DNA of 64,000 nt from Winogradskyella costae (GCF_013403865.1 NZ_JABFDK010000003.1:124001-188000), one strand, 5' to 3'. Positions 8,003 to 17,945 are shown, numbered from the stretch's first letter. Translations and numbers: made by a program. Notes: generated from the letters alone by a model not told the origin.

Positions 8003-10036
8003 ATGGATAAACTAACAATTATATACATAACGATTGCTGCAATAACAGCGCTTTTACTAGCGCTGTTTCAGTATTTATATAAATCTAAATTAAAGTCGAA
8101 TCTTAAATACGTGCTTACAGCATTAAGAACGATTTCAATTTTCGGAATTTTACTATTATTAATTAATCCGAAGTTTGAATCTTTTACTTATTTCGACGAA
8201 AAACCAACATTAGTTGTTGCTGTTGATAATTCGGAATCCGTTTCGTATCTAAAGCAAGAGCAACAGGCTAGGGAAGTAGTCGATGTTTTAAATACGAATT
8301 CAGAATTAAAAGAGCGTTTTGATATTCAAACCTATAGTTTTGGAAAATCAGTTGCAGTCTTCGATAGTTTAAATTTTAATGAGCGTCAATCTAATTTGGC
8401 CTTAGCTTTAAAGCAATTTGGTGAAGTATATGCTAATCAAACCGCTCCCATTGTTATTGTGAGTGACGGAAATCAAACCTATGGTTCAGATTATAGCTAT
8501 ACAGCCAAAGGGGTGAAGCAGCCTATTTATCCGATTATACTTGGTGATTCTACAGTATATTCTGACCTAAGTATAAAACAACTGAATGTAAATAGGTATG
8601 TATATCTCAAGAATAAGTTTCCTATTGAGATCATTGCTAATTACAGTGGTAATGATCCCATTACTACAGAGTTGAAAATTTGGTCTGGTAATGCTGAAGT
8701 CTTTAGAAAAACACTTCAGTTTAATGCATTAAAATCTTCTGAAATTATTTCAACCGCGTTAATGGCAAATAGTGTTGGTGTAAAAACTTACAGAGTTGAG
8801 TTGGTGGCTTTAGATAATGAAAAAAACACTGTCAATAACATTAAGAATTTTGGTGTAGAAGTTATCGATCAGAAAACAAATATTGCTTTGGTTTATGATC
8901 GTTTACATCCAGATTTAGGTGCTTTAAAAAAGGCTATTGAAAGTAATGAACAACGCAATGTCTCTATATTTAAACCTAAGGACATTATAAATAAAATTAA
9001 TGACTATCAATTAGTTATATTGTATCAGCCAAATAATAACTTTAATTCAATACTTAAAAAAATTGAAGAACAGAAAATAAATACATTCATTATTTCCGGT
9101 GCAACAACTGATTGGAATTTGTTGAATCAGACTCAAGGATATTTCAAACAAAAAATAACCAATCAAACTGAAAATTTTCAACCAAGTTTAAATCAAAACT
9201 ATGGCACGTTTATCGTTGAAAATTTGAATTTCAATAGTTTCCCTCCTTTAAAATCTGAATTTGGAACACTTCAAATTACAGTGCCGCATGAAACATTATT
9301 GTATAGAACGATAAATGGAATTACAACTGAAGATATATTGTTAGCTACATTCGAAGCCGATGCTACAAAACATGCTATCTTAAATGGTGAAGATGTATGG
9401 CGTTGGCGAGCACAATCCTTTATAAATACAGGTAGTTTTAATGGGTTTGATGAATTTATCAATAAACTGGTGCAATATCTAAGTTCTAACAAAAAAAGGA
9501 AACGTATTAATATCGATTACAAATCCTTCTATAACGGTAATGATGATGTTATAATCTCAGCACAATATTTCAACAAAAATTTTGAGTTTGATAATTTAGC
9601 TTCATTGAGTATTGTACTAAATAATAAGGATGATGATACGACTAAAGAAGTTCCTCTCTTATTAAATAATGGTAATTACACGGTAGATTTAGGTGGTATT
9701 AATGCTGGTTTGTATAATTTTACAATTAAGCATAATACAGAATCAATCTCGGCTTCTGGAAGCTTTCAAATTTTAGAATACAATGTAGAACAGCAATTCT
9801 TAAATGCTGACATTACCAAATTAAAAATCATTGCTAATACGAGTAATGGATCTGCATATTTTCCATCTCAAATCGATAACTTAATTAGTGGTTTAATTAG
9901 TGATAATCGGTATAAAACCATACAAAAAGGCACTAAAAATATTGTACCTTTGATAGATTGGAAATATCTACTTGGTTTAATCGCTTTAAGCCTTTTTATT
10001 GAGTGGTTTATTAGGAAATATAACGGATTAATTTAA
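8003..10036 (+). CDS. Membrane-anchored VWA-domain protein
   Basis: The chosen start gives 677 residues beginning MDKLTI. An upstream in-frame ATG at 7955 would only translate a palindromic repeat. Two N-terminal transmembrane helices (about 5-26 and 38-56) are followed by a von Willebrand A-like domain with an intact MIDAS start, DNSES (Asp75, Ser77, Ser79), and VSDGNQTYG further on. A long extracytoplasmic beta-rich part ends in a last transmembrane helix near 653-673. This resembles the large VWA/BatA-like membrane proteins of Bacteroidota, but no BatA, MoxR or TPR partner is adjacent. Its molecular role is unknown. Confidence 0.75.
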   Translation: MDKLTIIYITIAAITALLLALFQYLYKSKLKSNLKYVLTALRTISIFGILLLLINPKFESFTYFDEKPTLVVAVDNSESVSYLKQEQQAREVVDVLNTNSELKERFDIQTYSFGKSVAVFDSLNFNERQSNLALALKQFGEVYANQTAPIVIVSDGNQTYGSDYSYTAKGVKQPIYPIILGDSTVYSDLSIKQLNVNRYVYLKNKFPIEIIANYSGNDPITTELKIWSGNAEVFRKTLQFNALKSSEIISTALMANSVGVKTYRVELVALDNEKNTVNNIKNFGVEVIDQKTNIALVYDRLHPDLGALKKAIESNEQRNVSIFKPKDIINKINDYQLVILYQPNNNFNSILKKIEEQKINTFIISGATTDWNLLNQTQGYFKQKITNQTENFQPSLNQNYGTFIVENLNFNSFPPLKSEFGTLQITVPHETLLYRTINGITTEDILLATFEADATKHAILNGEDVWRWRAQSFINTGSFNGFDEFINKLVQYLSSNKKRKRINIDYKSFYNGNDDVIISAQYFNKNFEFDNLASLSIVLNNKDDDTTKEVPLLLNNGNYTVDLGGINAGLYNFTIKHNTESISASGSFQILEYNVEQQFLNADITKLKIIANTSNGSAYFPSQIDNLISGLISDNRYKTIQKGTKNIVPLIDWKYLLGLIALSLFIEWFIRKYNGLI

Positions 10037-10046
10037 AAAGAATAGA

Positions 10047-10862
10047 ATGGAGAAATTACCAAAGATTGGATTACCGATTTTAATCGGAGTTGTACTTTTA
10101 ATTATTGTTTTAGCAAAATCTGCTGTTACGCTAGATTCGGGTCATGCTGGTGTTTTATATGAAACACTTAGTGATGGTGTAGATCCAGAAAAAGTACCAT
10201 TAGGTCCAGGTTTTCATGTTATTGCTCCATGGAATAGAGTCATCGATTATGAAACGCGTCAACAAGAAGTTGCAGAAAAAATGGCAGTACTATCTTCTAA
10301 TGGTTTGGATATTAAATTAGACGCCTCTATTCTATACCAGCCCGATGTTAAGAGTTTAGGGAAATTACATAATCAAAAAGGTGAAGATTATTTAAGTCGT
10401 GTGCTTCAGCCAGCGATTAGAAGTGCAGCAAGAAGTGTTGTTGGTAGATACACACCTGAGCAGTTGTACTCTAGTAAAAGAGATGCGATTCAAGAAGAAA
10501 TCTATGAGGAAACTAAAAAATTAGTAGAACCACAGTATATTCAACTTAATGATATTTTAATTAGAGATGTTACTTTACCTCCTACAATTAAAGAAGCTAT
10601 TGAACGTAAATTAAGACAAGAGCAAGAATCTTTAGAGTATGAATTTAGACTTGAAAGTGCTAGAAAAGAAGCAGAAAAAGTAATCATTGACGCACAAGGT
10701 AAAGCAGATGCTAACCGTATTTTAAGTGCTTCACTAACAGATAAAATTCTTCAAGATAAAGGTATTGAAGCGACAGTAAAGCTTTCAGAATCGCCAAATA
10801 GTAAAACGATTATTATTGGTTCTGGTGATAGTGGCTTACCGATTATCTTAGGAAATCAATAA
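10047..10862 (+). CDS. Prohibitin-family SPFH membrane protein
   Basis: The 271-residue protein has one N-terminal transmembrane helix (IGVVLLIIVLAKSAVTL) followed by an SPFH/Band 7 domain (about 25-200) and a coiled-coil region rich in Glu, Arg and Lys (KLRQEQESLEYEFRLESARK). Such proteins form large ring-shaped scaffolds in the membrane and often control membrane proteases. It starts 10 bases after the VWA gene stop, so the two are probably co-transcribed. The protease partner is not visible here. Confidence 0.88.
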   Translation: MEKLPKIGLPILIGVVLLIIVLAKSAVTLDSGHAGVLYETLSDGVDPEKVPLGPGFHVIAPWNRVIDYETRQQEVAEKMAVLSSNGLDIKLDASILYQPDVKSLGKLHNQKGEDYLSRVLQPAIRSAARSVVGRYTPEQLYSSKRDAIQEEIYEETKKLVEPQYIQLNDILIRDVTLPPTIKEAIERKLRQEQESLEYEFRLESARKEAEKVIIDAQGKADANRILSASLTDKILQDKGIEATVKLSESPNSKTIIIGSGDSGLPIILGNQ

Positions 10863-10966
10863 TAAAAGAAACGAATTCTACTAATATGTTAAAAATTTGT
10901 TTTCTTTGAATTAAAATTAGGATTACTAAAATTAAATTAACAATATTTGTAGTAACAATTAGAAAC

Positions 10967-11020
10967 ATGACAACTATTCAATTTCATCATCATTTTCATA
11001 CTAGCAATCAAGCGAGGTGA
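10967..11020 (+). CDS. Histidine-rich leader peptide of the his operon
   Basis: The 17-residue frame MTTIQFHHHFHTSNQAR has four His codons within five codons (10985-10999). It lies 110 bases before hisG and just before a terminator hairpin. This is the architecture of ribosome-mediated attenuation: when charged His-tRNA is scarce the ribosome stalls on the His codons. It was found by direct translation of the leader region. Confidence 0.92.
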   Translation: MTTIQFHHHFHTSNQAR

Positions 11021-11088
11021 ATCTGTATTGAATAAAATCAAAATATATTTTAAAAACCCGTTTGAGCAATCAGATGGGTTTTTTGTTT
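11008..11088 (+). promoter_or_regulatory. his operon transcription attenuator
   Basis: The terminator is an 11-bp stem with a GCAA loop: left arm 11055-11065 (AACCCGTTTGA), loop 11066-11069, right arm 11070-11080 (TCAGATGGGTT), followed by a T-run. An alternative pairing joins TCAAGCG (11008-11014) to CGTTTGA (11059-11065), extended by GG (11016-11017) with CC. It consumes the terminator left arm. The antiterminator strand overlaps the last codons of the leader peptide, so a ribosome finishing the peptide would cover it and allow termination. A ribosome stalled on the His codons would leave it free. Confidence 0.88.
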
Positions 11089-11130
11089 TATAAATTCAAG
11101 CTGAAGTCTTAGACATAATTCAAATTAAAA

Positions 11131-11988
11131 ATGAGTAAATTAAAAATTGCCGTACAAAAATCGGGTCGACTTAATGAAGACTCAATGAAAATTTTAAAAG
11201 AAATTGGTATTTCTGTGGATAATGGTAAAGATCAGCTTAAAGCTTCAGCACGTAATTTTCCATTAGAAGTATTTTATTTAAGAAATGGAGATATTCCACA
11301 ATACTTAAGAGATGGAGTCGTAGATGCAGCTATTATTGGTGAAAATGTCTTAATTGAAAAAGGAAACGATCTTAAAATTGTAGAACGCTTAGGGTTTTCA
11401 AAATGTAAAGTGTCTATTGCGGTACCAAAATCTTCAAAAGCAAAAAGTTTAAAGGATTTAGGTGGCAAACGCATTGCAACATCGTATCCAAATACGGTGA
11501 ATCAATTTTTAGAAAAAGCAGGGGTAAAAGCAAACTTACACATTATTAATGGGTCTGTTGAAATTGCACCAAACATCGGACTTGCAGACGGTATCTGTGA
11601 TATTGTATCGAGTGGAAGTACCCTTTTCAAAAATGGCTTAAAAGAAATTGAAGTCCTTTTGAAATCTGAAGCTGTTTTGGCAACGTCACCTATGATTTCT
11701 GATGAAAATCAAGCCTTGATCGATAAACTTCAATTCCGATTAAAATCAGTTTTAAAAGGAAGAGAAAGCAAATATATTTTATTAAATGCACCAAACGATA
11801 AACTCGATGAAATTATAAGAATCCTACCAGGAATGAACAGTCCGTCTATTTTGCCATTGGCAAGAGAGGGTTGGAGTTCTATGCACTCAGTAATAGACAA
11901 AAATGATTTTTGGAATATTATTGACGAATTGAAAGCGAATGGTGCAGAAGGTATTTTAGTTTGCCCAATTGAAAATATGGTACTTTAA
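11131..11988 (+). CDS. hisG: ATP phosphoribosyltransferase, long form
   Basis: HisG condenses ATP and PRPP, the first and feedback-controlled step of histidine synthesis. The 285 residues are the long form: two periplasmic-binding-like catalytic lobes (LKIAVQKSGRL at the start; the PRPP-binding loop near DIVSSGSTL) and a C-terminal ACT-like regulatory domain (about 210-285). No HisZ partner is therefore needed. It is the first gene of the operon, 42 bases after the attenuator T-run. Confidence 0.97.
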   Translation: MSKLKIAVQKSGRLNEDSMKILKEIGISVDNGKDQLKASARNFPLEVFYLRNGDIPQYLRDGVVDAAIIGENVLIEKGNDLKIVERLGFSKCKVSIAVPKSSKAKSLKDLGGKRIATSYPNTVNQFLEKAGVKANLHIINGSVEIAPNIGLADGICDIVSSGSTLFKNGLKEIEVLLKSEAVLATSPMISDENQALIDKLQFRLKSVLKGRESKYILLNAPNDKLDEIIRILPGMNSPSILPLAREGWSSMHSVIDKNDFWNIIDELKANGAEGILVCPIENMVL

Positions 11989-12004
11989 TAATTTTAGTTA
12001 GGTT

Positions 12005-13291
12005 ATGAAATTATATACAAATCCAGATCAATCAGTTTGGTCCGAAATATTAAAAAGACCAACACAAACGGTTGCAGATATTGAAGCTGTTGTGAATGAG
12101 GTTTTTAACGATGTTTCTAAAAATGGAGACAAAGCTATAGAAAAGTACACATCAAAATTTGATGGTGTAGCATTAGAAGACACTATTGTTTCTGAATTAG
12201 AAATTGAAAAAGCTATTGCTGATGTTTCAGAAGCTTTAAAAACAGCTATTACTTTAGCAAAATCAAATATTGAAACTTTTCATAAAGCTCAAAAAACAGA
12301 TAAAGTTTTTGTAGAAACGATGTCTGGTGTAGAATGCTGGCAAGAGAAACGTCCTATTCAAAAAGTCGGACTCTATATTCCAGGGGGAACAGCACCTTTA
12401 TTTTCAACAGTATTAATGTTGGCTGTTCCTGCTCAAATAGCAGGATGCAAAGAAATTGTCTTGTGCTCACCACCTAATAAAGAAGGAAAAATTGCTAATG
12501 AGATTTTATATGCAGCAAACCTTTGTGGTGTCACAAAAATTGTAAAAGTAGGAGGTATCCAAGCTATTGCTGGGTTAACTTTCGGAACCGATACAATTCC
12601 TCAGGTTTACAAAATATTTGGTCCAGGAAATCAGTTTGTAACCGTTGCCAAGCAATTAGCGACTAAATATGGTGTAGCGATAGATATGCCTGCAGGGCCA
12701 AGTGAGTTGTTGGTAATGGCAGATGATTCTGCAAATGCAGCTTTTGTGGCTTCAGATTTATTGAGTCAAGCAGAACACGGTAGTGATAGTCAGGTGATTT
12801 TAGTTTCAACATCTAAAGCTTTTGCGGATCAGGTTTTGGTTGAAGTTAAAAATCAACTCGCTTTTTTACCAAGAAAAGCCATGGCCGAAAAAGCGATAGC
12901 CAATTCTAAATCTATAGTTGTCGATTCTAATGCCACAGCGATTGACTTAATTAACGACTATGGTCCAGAGCATTTTATCGTAGCTACAACCGATAATGAT
13001 TTTTTTGTAGATAATATAAGCAATGCAGGTTCTGTATTTATCGGGAATTATACACCAGAAAGTGCAGGAGATTATGCTTCTGGTACGAACCATACATTAC
13101 CAACAAACGGATTTTCTAAAGCGTATTCTGGAGTTAACTTAGATAGTTTTCAAAAAAGCATGACGTTTCAAAAAATTTCTAAAGAAGGGATTCAAAATAT
13201 CGGACATGCGATAGAGTTAATGGCTGAAGCTGAAGGTTTACAAGCCCATAAAAATGCGGTAACTTTAAGATTAAAGGAATTAAAAAAATAA
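12005..13291 (+). CDS. hisD: Histidinol dehydrogenase
   Basis: HisD oxidises L-histidinol to L-histidine in two NAD-dependent steps, with a bound zinc. The 428 residues match the family. Recognisable segments are the KVGLYIPGGTAPLFSTVLM region, the NAD-binding core (VGGIQAIAGLTFGT), the zinc-site QAEHGSDSQ and the ASGTNHTLPT loop near the C-terminus. It begins 16 bases after hisG. Confidence 0.97.
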   Translation: MKLYTNPDQSVWSEILKRPTQTVADIEAVVNEVFNDVSKNGDKAIEKYTSKFDGVALEDTIVSELEIEKAIADVSEALKTAITLAKSNIETFHKAQKTDKVFVETMSGVECWQEKRPIQKVGLYIPGGTAPLFSTVLMLAVPAQIAGCKEIVLCSPPNKEGKIANEILYAANLCGVTKIVKVGGIQAIAGLTFGTDTIPQVYKIFGPGNQFVTVAKQLATKYGVAIDMPAGPSELLVMADDSANAAFVASDLLSQAEHGSDSQVILVSTSKAFADQVLVEVKNQLAFLPRKAMAEKAIANSKSIVVDSNATAIDLINDYGPEHFIVATTDNDFFVDNISNAGSVFIGNYTPESAGDYASGTNHTLPTNGFSKAYSGVNLDSFQKSMTFQKISKEGIQNIGHAIELMAEAEGLQAHKNAVTLRLKELKK

Positions 13292-13296
13292 TTTAA

Positions 13297-13340
13297 CGTC
13301 ACTTCGAGTGATTTCGAGGTAGGAGAAATTGTATTGAGAA
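13297..13340. repeat. Palindromic repeat, family B copy between hisD and hisC
   Basis: CGTCACTTCGAGTG at the left and TTGTATTGAGAA at the right are the reverse-orientation ends of the family B repeat (GTTCTCGATACA ... CACTCGAACTGACG) that is abundant after 56 kb. It fills most of the gap between hisD and hisC. Confidence 0.7.
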
Positions 13341-13349
13341 GCAATTAAA

Positions 13350-14396
13350 ATGAAAAATTTCAACTTAAATAATCTCATCAGAGATAACATTAAATCCATC
13401 AAGCCTTATTCTTCAGCAAGAGATGAATATAAGGATATTACTGACGGTATGGTTTTTATTGATGCCAATGAAAATCCTTTTAATACGGATGTGAATCGGT
13501 ATCCAGATCCTCAACAAACCAATGTTAAAGAGCGTTTATCTGAATTGAAACGTATCCCAACAAACAAAATTTTGTTAGGAAATGGGAGTGACGAAGTTTT
13601 AGATTTGATTTTTAGAGCTTTTTGTGAGCCTAATCGCGATAAAATTATCACATTGCCACCAACGTATGGTATGTACGATGTTTTAGCGAATCTAAATGCG
13701 GTTGAAAATATAGAAGTTGAATTGCAGAAAGATTTTCAACCTAACATGGATGAAATATCGAGAGCAGTACAAACGCATACAAAACTCTTGTTTTTATGTT
13801 CACCAAACAATCCTACAGCCAATAGTTTTGATGCGAAAAAGATTGAAGAATTAATTCGTGATTTTGAAGGTCTTGTGATTATTGATGAAGCCTATATTGA
13901 TTTTTCAGCAGAAGACAGTTGGTTAAGTCGACTAGAAGAGTTTCCTAATTTAATAATTACACAAACCTTATCTAAAGCTTATGGTTTAGCAGGGATTCGT
14001 TTAGGGATTTGCTATGCTTCTCAAGAAATTATCGCGGTTTTAAATAAAATCAAACCGCCTTATAATATCAATCAACTCACGCAAATTAAAGCCTTAGAGC
14101 GTTTAAATGCGACATTAGTTGTAGATAATGAAGTAAAAAGCATTATTCTAGAAAGAGGGATATTAAATGAAGCCTTAAAAACTATCGATTTTGTAACGGA
14201 AGTTTATCCTTCTGATGCCAACTTTATATTAGCAAAAGTAGATGATGCTAATAAACGCTATCAACAGTTGGTAGAAAAAGGAATTGTAGTTCGTAATAGA
14301 ACCAATCAACCGTTGTGCGAAAATTGTTTACGATTTTCAGTAGGTACAAAAGAAGAGAATGAGACGTTAATTCAAACATTAATTCAATTATCGTAA
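13350..14396 (+). CDS. hisC: Histidinol-phosphate aminotransferase
   Basis: HisC transfers an amino group from glutamate to imidazole-acetol phosphate, using PLP. The 348 residues form a fold-type I aminotransferase: NENPF near residue 40, the SPNNPT motif (151-156), the IIDEAYIDF strand (178-185) and the Schiff-base lysine Lys209 in TLSKAYGLAGIRLG. The C-terminal Arg-containing substrate motif (CLRFSVGT) is present. Confidence 0.97.
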   Translation: MKNFNLNNLIRDNIKSIKPYSSARDEYKDITDGMVFIDANENPFNTDVNRYPDPQQTNVKERLSELKRIPTNKILLGNGSDEVLDLIFRAFCEPNRDKIITLPPTYGMYDVLANLNAVENIEVELQKDFQPNMDEISRAVQTHTKLLFLCSPNNPTANSFDAKKIEELIRDFEGLVIIDEAYIDFSAEDSWLSRLEEFPNLIITQTLSKAYGLAGIRLGICYASQEIIAVLNKIKPPYNINQLTQIKALERLNATLVVDNEVKSIILERGILNEALKTIDFVTEVYPSDANFILAKVDDANKRYQQLVEKGIVVRNRTNQPLCENCLRFSVGTKEENETLIQTLIQLS

Positions 14397-14401
14397 TTTT
14401 T

Positions 14402-14477
14402 GTCATTCCGTACTTGATGCGGAATTTACAAATATATTATTAATCTAAAATTAGATTTCTGCCAATGCAGGAATGAA
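14402..14477. repeat. Palindromic repeat between hisC and hisB
   Basis: The gap starts with GTCATTCCGTACTTGATGCG and ends with TGCCAATGCAGGAATGA, so the outer parts TCATTCC and GGAATGA are inverted. It is related to the family A palindromes (TCATTCC...GCAGG) with a longer A/T-rich centre. Confidence 0.6.
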
Positions 14478-14485
14478 AGTAACAT

Positions 14486-15619
14486 ATGAAACCAGTATTA
14501 TTCATAGACAGAGACGGAACTTTAATTAAAGAACCTGCAGACGAACAAATTGATGGGTTCGAAAAATTAGAATTCTATCCAAAAGTATTTCAATATTTAA
14601 GCAAAATAGCTAAAGAATTGAATTTCGAAATCGTAATGATTACCAACCAAGATGGTTTGGGGACCGATGTATATCCTGAAAATACGTTTTGGCCCGTTCA
14701 TAATTTCATTCTAAAAACTTTTGAAGGGGAAGGTGTTGTTTTTAAAGAACAATTTATGGATCGAACGTTTGCAAAAGACAATGCGCCTACACGAAAACCA
14801 AATACAGGTTTATTAACCAAGTATTTTTCGGAACCTTATGATCTAAAGAATTCATTTGTTATTGGAGATAGACTTACAGATGTTGAATTAGCGAAAAACC
14901 TTGGAGCTAAGGGGATTTTTATTAATGATAATACCAATTTAGGAACTGATGAAGTTACCGTTAGCAATAAGGATTTGGAAGAATTTATAGCTTTAGAAAC
15001 AAACGATTGGGAAGTGATTTATAAGTTTCTCAAAACTACAGAACGCGTGGGAAGTATTGAAAGAAATACCAATGAAACTAAAATTAAGATCGATTTAAAT
15101 CTTGATGGCACAGGGAAAAGTAATATTGATACCGGAATTGCATTTTTCGATCATATGCTCGATCAGATTTCTCGTCATGGTCAACTCGATTTAAATATTA
15201 AAGTTGATGGGGATTTAGAAGTTGATGAACACCACACTATTGAAGATACAGCTATTGCTTTAGGTGAATTGTTTGCGACAACTTTAGGTAATAAATTAGG
15301 TATTGAACGTTACGGATTCTCTTTACCTATGGACGATTGTTTAGCACAAGTTGGTATTGATTTTGGCGGTCGTAATTGGCTTGTTTGGGAGGCTGAATTT
15401 AAACGTGAAATGATTGGTAAAATGCCAACAGAAATGTTTTTTCACTTTTTTAAATCGTTTACAGACGGCGCAAAGTGTAACCTAAATATTAAAGTAGAAG
15501 GTAATAACGAACATCATAAAATTGAAGCCATTTTTAAAGCCTTTGCTAAAGCGATTAAAATGGCGGTAAAGCAAGATGTAGAAAAAATGATTTTACCATC
15601 AACAAAAGGAATGCTGTAA
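14486..15619 (+). CDS. hisB: Bifunctional histidinol-phosphatase / imidazoleglycerol-phosphate dehydratase
   Basis: This 377-residue fusion carries out steps 6 and 8 of the pathway. The N-terminal HAD phosphatase (about 1-165) has the DxD nucleophile motif FIDRDGTL (Asp8, Asp10) and ends with [17 protein letters not shown]. The C-terminal IGPD domain (about 188-377) shows the metal-binding histidine motifs DEHHTIED and NNEHHKIEA. Fusion HisB is typical of enterobacteria and many Bacteroidota. Both active sites look intact. Confidence 0.97.
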   Translation: MKPVLFIDRDGTLIKEPADEQIDGFEKLEFYPKVFQYLSKIAKELNFEIVMITNQDGLGTDVYPENTFWPVHNFILKTFEGEGVVFKEQFMDRTFAKDNAPTRKPNTGLLTKYFSEPYDLKNSFVIGDRLTDVELAKNLGAKGIFINDNTNLGTDEVTVSNKDLEEFIALETNDWEVIYKFLKTTERVGSIERNTNETKIKIDLNLDGTGKSNIDTGIAFFDHMLDQISRHGQLDLNIKVDGDLEVDEHHTIEDTAIALGELFATTLGNKLGIERYGFSLPMDDCLAQVGIDFGGRNWLVWEAEFKREMIGKMPTEMFFHFFKSFTDGAKCNLNIKVEGNNEHHKIEAIFKAFAKAIKMAVKQDVEKMILPSTKGML

Positions 15620-15624
15620 AGCCT

Positions 15625-15676
15625 TTAGCTGTTAGCCATTTACTAATAGCCAAAAGCCAAAAGCTAAAAGCAGAAA
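15625..15676. repeat. Heptamer-like repeats before hisH
   Basis: The gap between hisB and hisH is built of short units with a 7-base period: AGCCAAAAGCCAAAAGCTAA is preceded by TTAGCTG, TTAGCCA and AATAGCC. Similar units precede hisA and hisF. The first part can pair with the later part (TTAGC with GCTAA), so a weak hairpin is possible. Confidence 0.65.
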
Positions 15677-15677
15677 A

Positions 15678-16259
15678 ATGAAACTATCAATAGTAAATTA
15701 CGGAGCAGGAAACATTAAAAGCATACAATTTGCTTTTCAACGTTTAGGCTATGATGCAATTTTAACCGATAATCCAGAAGAAATTAGAACATCAGATAAA
15801 GTGATTTTCCCTGGAGTTGGTGAAGCAAGTTCTGCCATGATTAAATTAAGACAAAGTGGGTTAGATCAATTAATTCCAACGTTAAAACAACCTGTTTTAG
15901 GGATTTGTTTAGGCATGCAATTAATGTGTAAGCACTCTGAAGAAGGTGATACACAGGGTTTAGGGATTTTTGATGTGAATGTCAAGCGATTTTCTAATCA
16001 TGTAAAAGTGCCTCAAATGGGGTGGAATACTATCTCTAATCTTAAATCCGATTTGTTTAAAGCTATTAATGAAAAGGAATACATGTATCTTGTGCATAGT
16101 TATTACGCTGAGCAATGTGGTGAATCTATTGCAACATCAGATTATGAATTAGAATATGCTTCTGCATTAGAGAATGACAACTTTTTTGGTGTACAATTTC
16201 ATCCAGAAAAGAGTAGTAAAGCAGGAGAACAATTATTAAAGAATTTTTTAAAATTATAA
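15678..16259 (+). CDS. hisH: Imidazole glycerol phosphate synthase subunit HisH
   Basis: HisH is the glutaminase subunit that delivers ammonia to HisF. The 193 residues form a class I glutamine amidotransferase with the nucleophile Cys77 in GICLGMQLM, the oxyanion region PGVGEA near residue 45, and His175 and Glu177 in FHPEKS. It lies two genes before its partner hisF, with hisA in between. Confidence 0.97.
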   Translation: MKLSIVNYGAGNIKSIQFAFQRLGYDAILTDNPEEIRTSDKVIFPGVGEASSAMIKLRQSGLDQLIPTLKQPVLGICLGMQLMCKHSEEGDTQGLGIFDVNVKRFSNHVKVPQMGWNTISNLKSDLFKAINEKEYMYLVHSYYAEQCGESIATSDYELEYASALENDNFFGVQFHPEKSSKAGEQLLKNFLKL

Positions 16260-16329
16260 AAATAACTTTTCGTTTTTATCTATTAGTCTTCGGCTAATGA
16301 CTAGAAACTAAAGGTTAAAAGCCAAATAC

Positions 16330-17064
16330 ATGAGAATTATACCAGCTATAGATATTATTGACGGAAAATGTGTGCGTTTAACCAAAGGAGATTACGACAC
16401 TAAAAAAATATATAACGAAAACCCACTTGAAGTAGCAAAAGCATTTGAAGATTCAGGTATTGAATATTTACACTTAGTCGATTTGGATGGTGCTAAAGCA
16501 AAGCATATTGTTAATTATAAAGTATTAGAACTTATTGCATCAAAAACAAAATTAAAGATTGATTTTGGAGGTGGTTTAAAATCCAACCAAGACCTAAATA
16601 TCGCTTTTAATTCTGGTGCAAGACAAATTACAGGTGGCAGTATTGCGGTTAGTGACCGTGAAACATTTGAAGGATGGTTATCTAAATATGGACCACAGAA
16701 AATCATTTTAGGAGCCGACAGCAACGATGGTAAAATAGCCATAAACGGTTGGCAAGATAATAGTAAAGAAGAAGTTATTTCGTTTATAAAAGACTATCAA
16801 AGAAAACAGATTAAGTACGTTATTTGTACAGATATTTCAAAAGATGGCATGCTTGAAGGACCTTCAATTGAACTCTATAAAAATATTATTGATGCTTGCA
16901 GTAACAGTAGCGGTGCTCAATCTATAAGTCTTATAGCTTCTGGAGGAGTCTCAGGGATTAATGATTTAGAATTGTTAAAAGACATCGGCTGTGAAGGTGT
17001 TATCATTGGGAAAGCCATTTATGAGAACAGAATAAGTTTAAAGGAATTGGAACGATTTATATAA
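16330..17064 (+). CDS. hisA: 1-(5-phosphoribosyl)-5-[(5-phosphoribosylamino)methylideneamino]imidazole-4-carboxamide isomerase
   Basis: HisA isomerises ProFAR to PRFAR by an Amadori rearrangement. The 244 residues form a TIM barrel with duplicated phosphate-binding halves: the first strand [16 protein letters not shown] carries the general base Asp8, and the matching acid lies in TDISKDGML. The second-half phosphate loop is [11 protein letters not shown]. It resembles HisF, but the PAIDI start and the DISKDG motif identify HisA. Confidence 0.96.
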   Translation: MRIIPAIDIIDGKCVRLTKGDYDTKKIYNENPLEVAKAFEDSGIEYLHLVDLDGAKAKHIVNYKVLELIASKTKLKIDFGGGLKSNQDLNIAFNSGARQITGGSIAVSDRETFEGWLSKYGPQKIILGADSNDGKIAINGWQDNSKEEVISFIKDYQRKQIKYVICTDISKDGMLEGPSIELYKNIIDACSNSSGAQSISLIASGGVSGINDLELLKDIGCEGVIIGKAIYENRISLKELERFI

Positions 17065-17065
17065 A

Positions 17066-17130
17066 ATAGCAATTAGACCTTTGCCGTTAGCTTTTGGCTA
17101 ATGTCTAAAGGCTAATTCCTAAAAGCCAAA
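17066..17130. repeat. Heptamer-like repeats before hisF
   Basis: The hisA-hisF gap contains GCTAATGTCTAAAGGCTAAT followed by TCCTAAAAGCCAAAG, again with a 7-base period. The first half (TTAGACCTTTGCCGTTAGC) is approximately the reverse complement of the second, giving a possible hairpin. A shorter version (GTCTTCGGCTAATGAC) lies before hisA near 16289. Confidence 0.65.
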
Positions 17131-17132
17131 GT

Positions 17133-17888
17133 ATGTTAACAAAACGAATAGTCCCTTGTTTAGATATTAAAAACGGAAGAACTGTAAAAGGTGTCAACTT
17201 TGTAGATTTAAGAGATGCTGGGGACCCTGTAGTATTAGCAAAGCAATATGCCGATTTAGGAGCAGATGAATTGGTGTTCTTAGACATCGCTGCCACCTTA
17301 GAAAATCGTAAAACCATGCACGATATGGTTTTGAAAGTGGCGGAACAAGTCAATATTCCATTTACAGTAGGTGGTGGAATTTCGTCTGTAGAAGATGTTG
17401 ACGATTTATTACACTGTGGTGCAGATAAAGTCTCTATTAATTCTTCGGCGGTAAAACGACCAGAATTAATTAATGAACTTTCGGATAAATTTGGAAGTCA
17501 ATGTGTAGTTGTTGCTATTGATGCTAAAGAAGTTGATGGGGAGTGGCTTGTACATTTAGCGGGAGGAACTATTCCAACTGCATTAAATTTATTCGATTGG
17601 GCGAAAGAAGTCGAGCAACGTGGAGCAGGCGAAATTTTATTTACATCTATGAATCATGATGGTACCAAAGCTGGTTTTGCAAATGAAGCCTTGTCTAAAT
17701 TGTCAGATTTAGTAAATATTCCGATTATAGCTTCTGGTGGTGCCGGAACTATTCAACATTTTGTAGATACTTTTAAAGACGGAAAAGCAGATGCTGCATT
17801 GGCTGCTAGTGTATTTCACTTTGGCGAAATTCCAATATTAGAATTAAAAGAAGAGTTAAGAATAAAGGGCATACCTGTAAGACTATAG
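17133..17888 (+). CDS. hisF: Imidazole glycerol phosphate synthase subunit HisF
   Basis: HisF is the cyclase subunit that converts PRFAR plus ammonia to imidazole glycerol phosphate and AICAR. The 251 residues form a TIM barrel with Asp11 in [11 protein letters not shown] and the second catalytic aspartate in VVAIDAKEV (near 130). The phosphate loops [10 protein letters not shown] and [11 protein letters not shown] are present. It pairs with HisH. Confidence 0.97.
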   Translation: MLTKRIVPCLDIKNGRTVKGVNFVDLRDAGDPVVLAKQYADLGADELVFLDIAATLENRKTMHDMVLKVAEQVNIPFTVGGGISSVEDVDDLLHCGADKVSINSSAVKRPELINELSDKFGSQCVVVAIDAKEVDGEWLVHLAGGTIPTALNLFDWAKEVEQRGAGEILFTSMNHDGTKAGFANEALSKLSDLVNIPIIASGGAGTIQHFVDTFKDGKADAALAASVFHFGEIPILELKEELRIKGIPVRL

Positions 17889-17945
17889 CAAAAACATCTT
17901 ATAATCACCCGAATAAAATAGTCGATGAGACTAAATAAATATATT

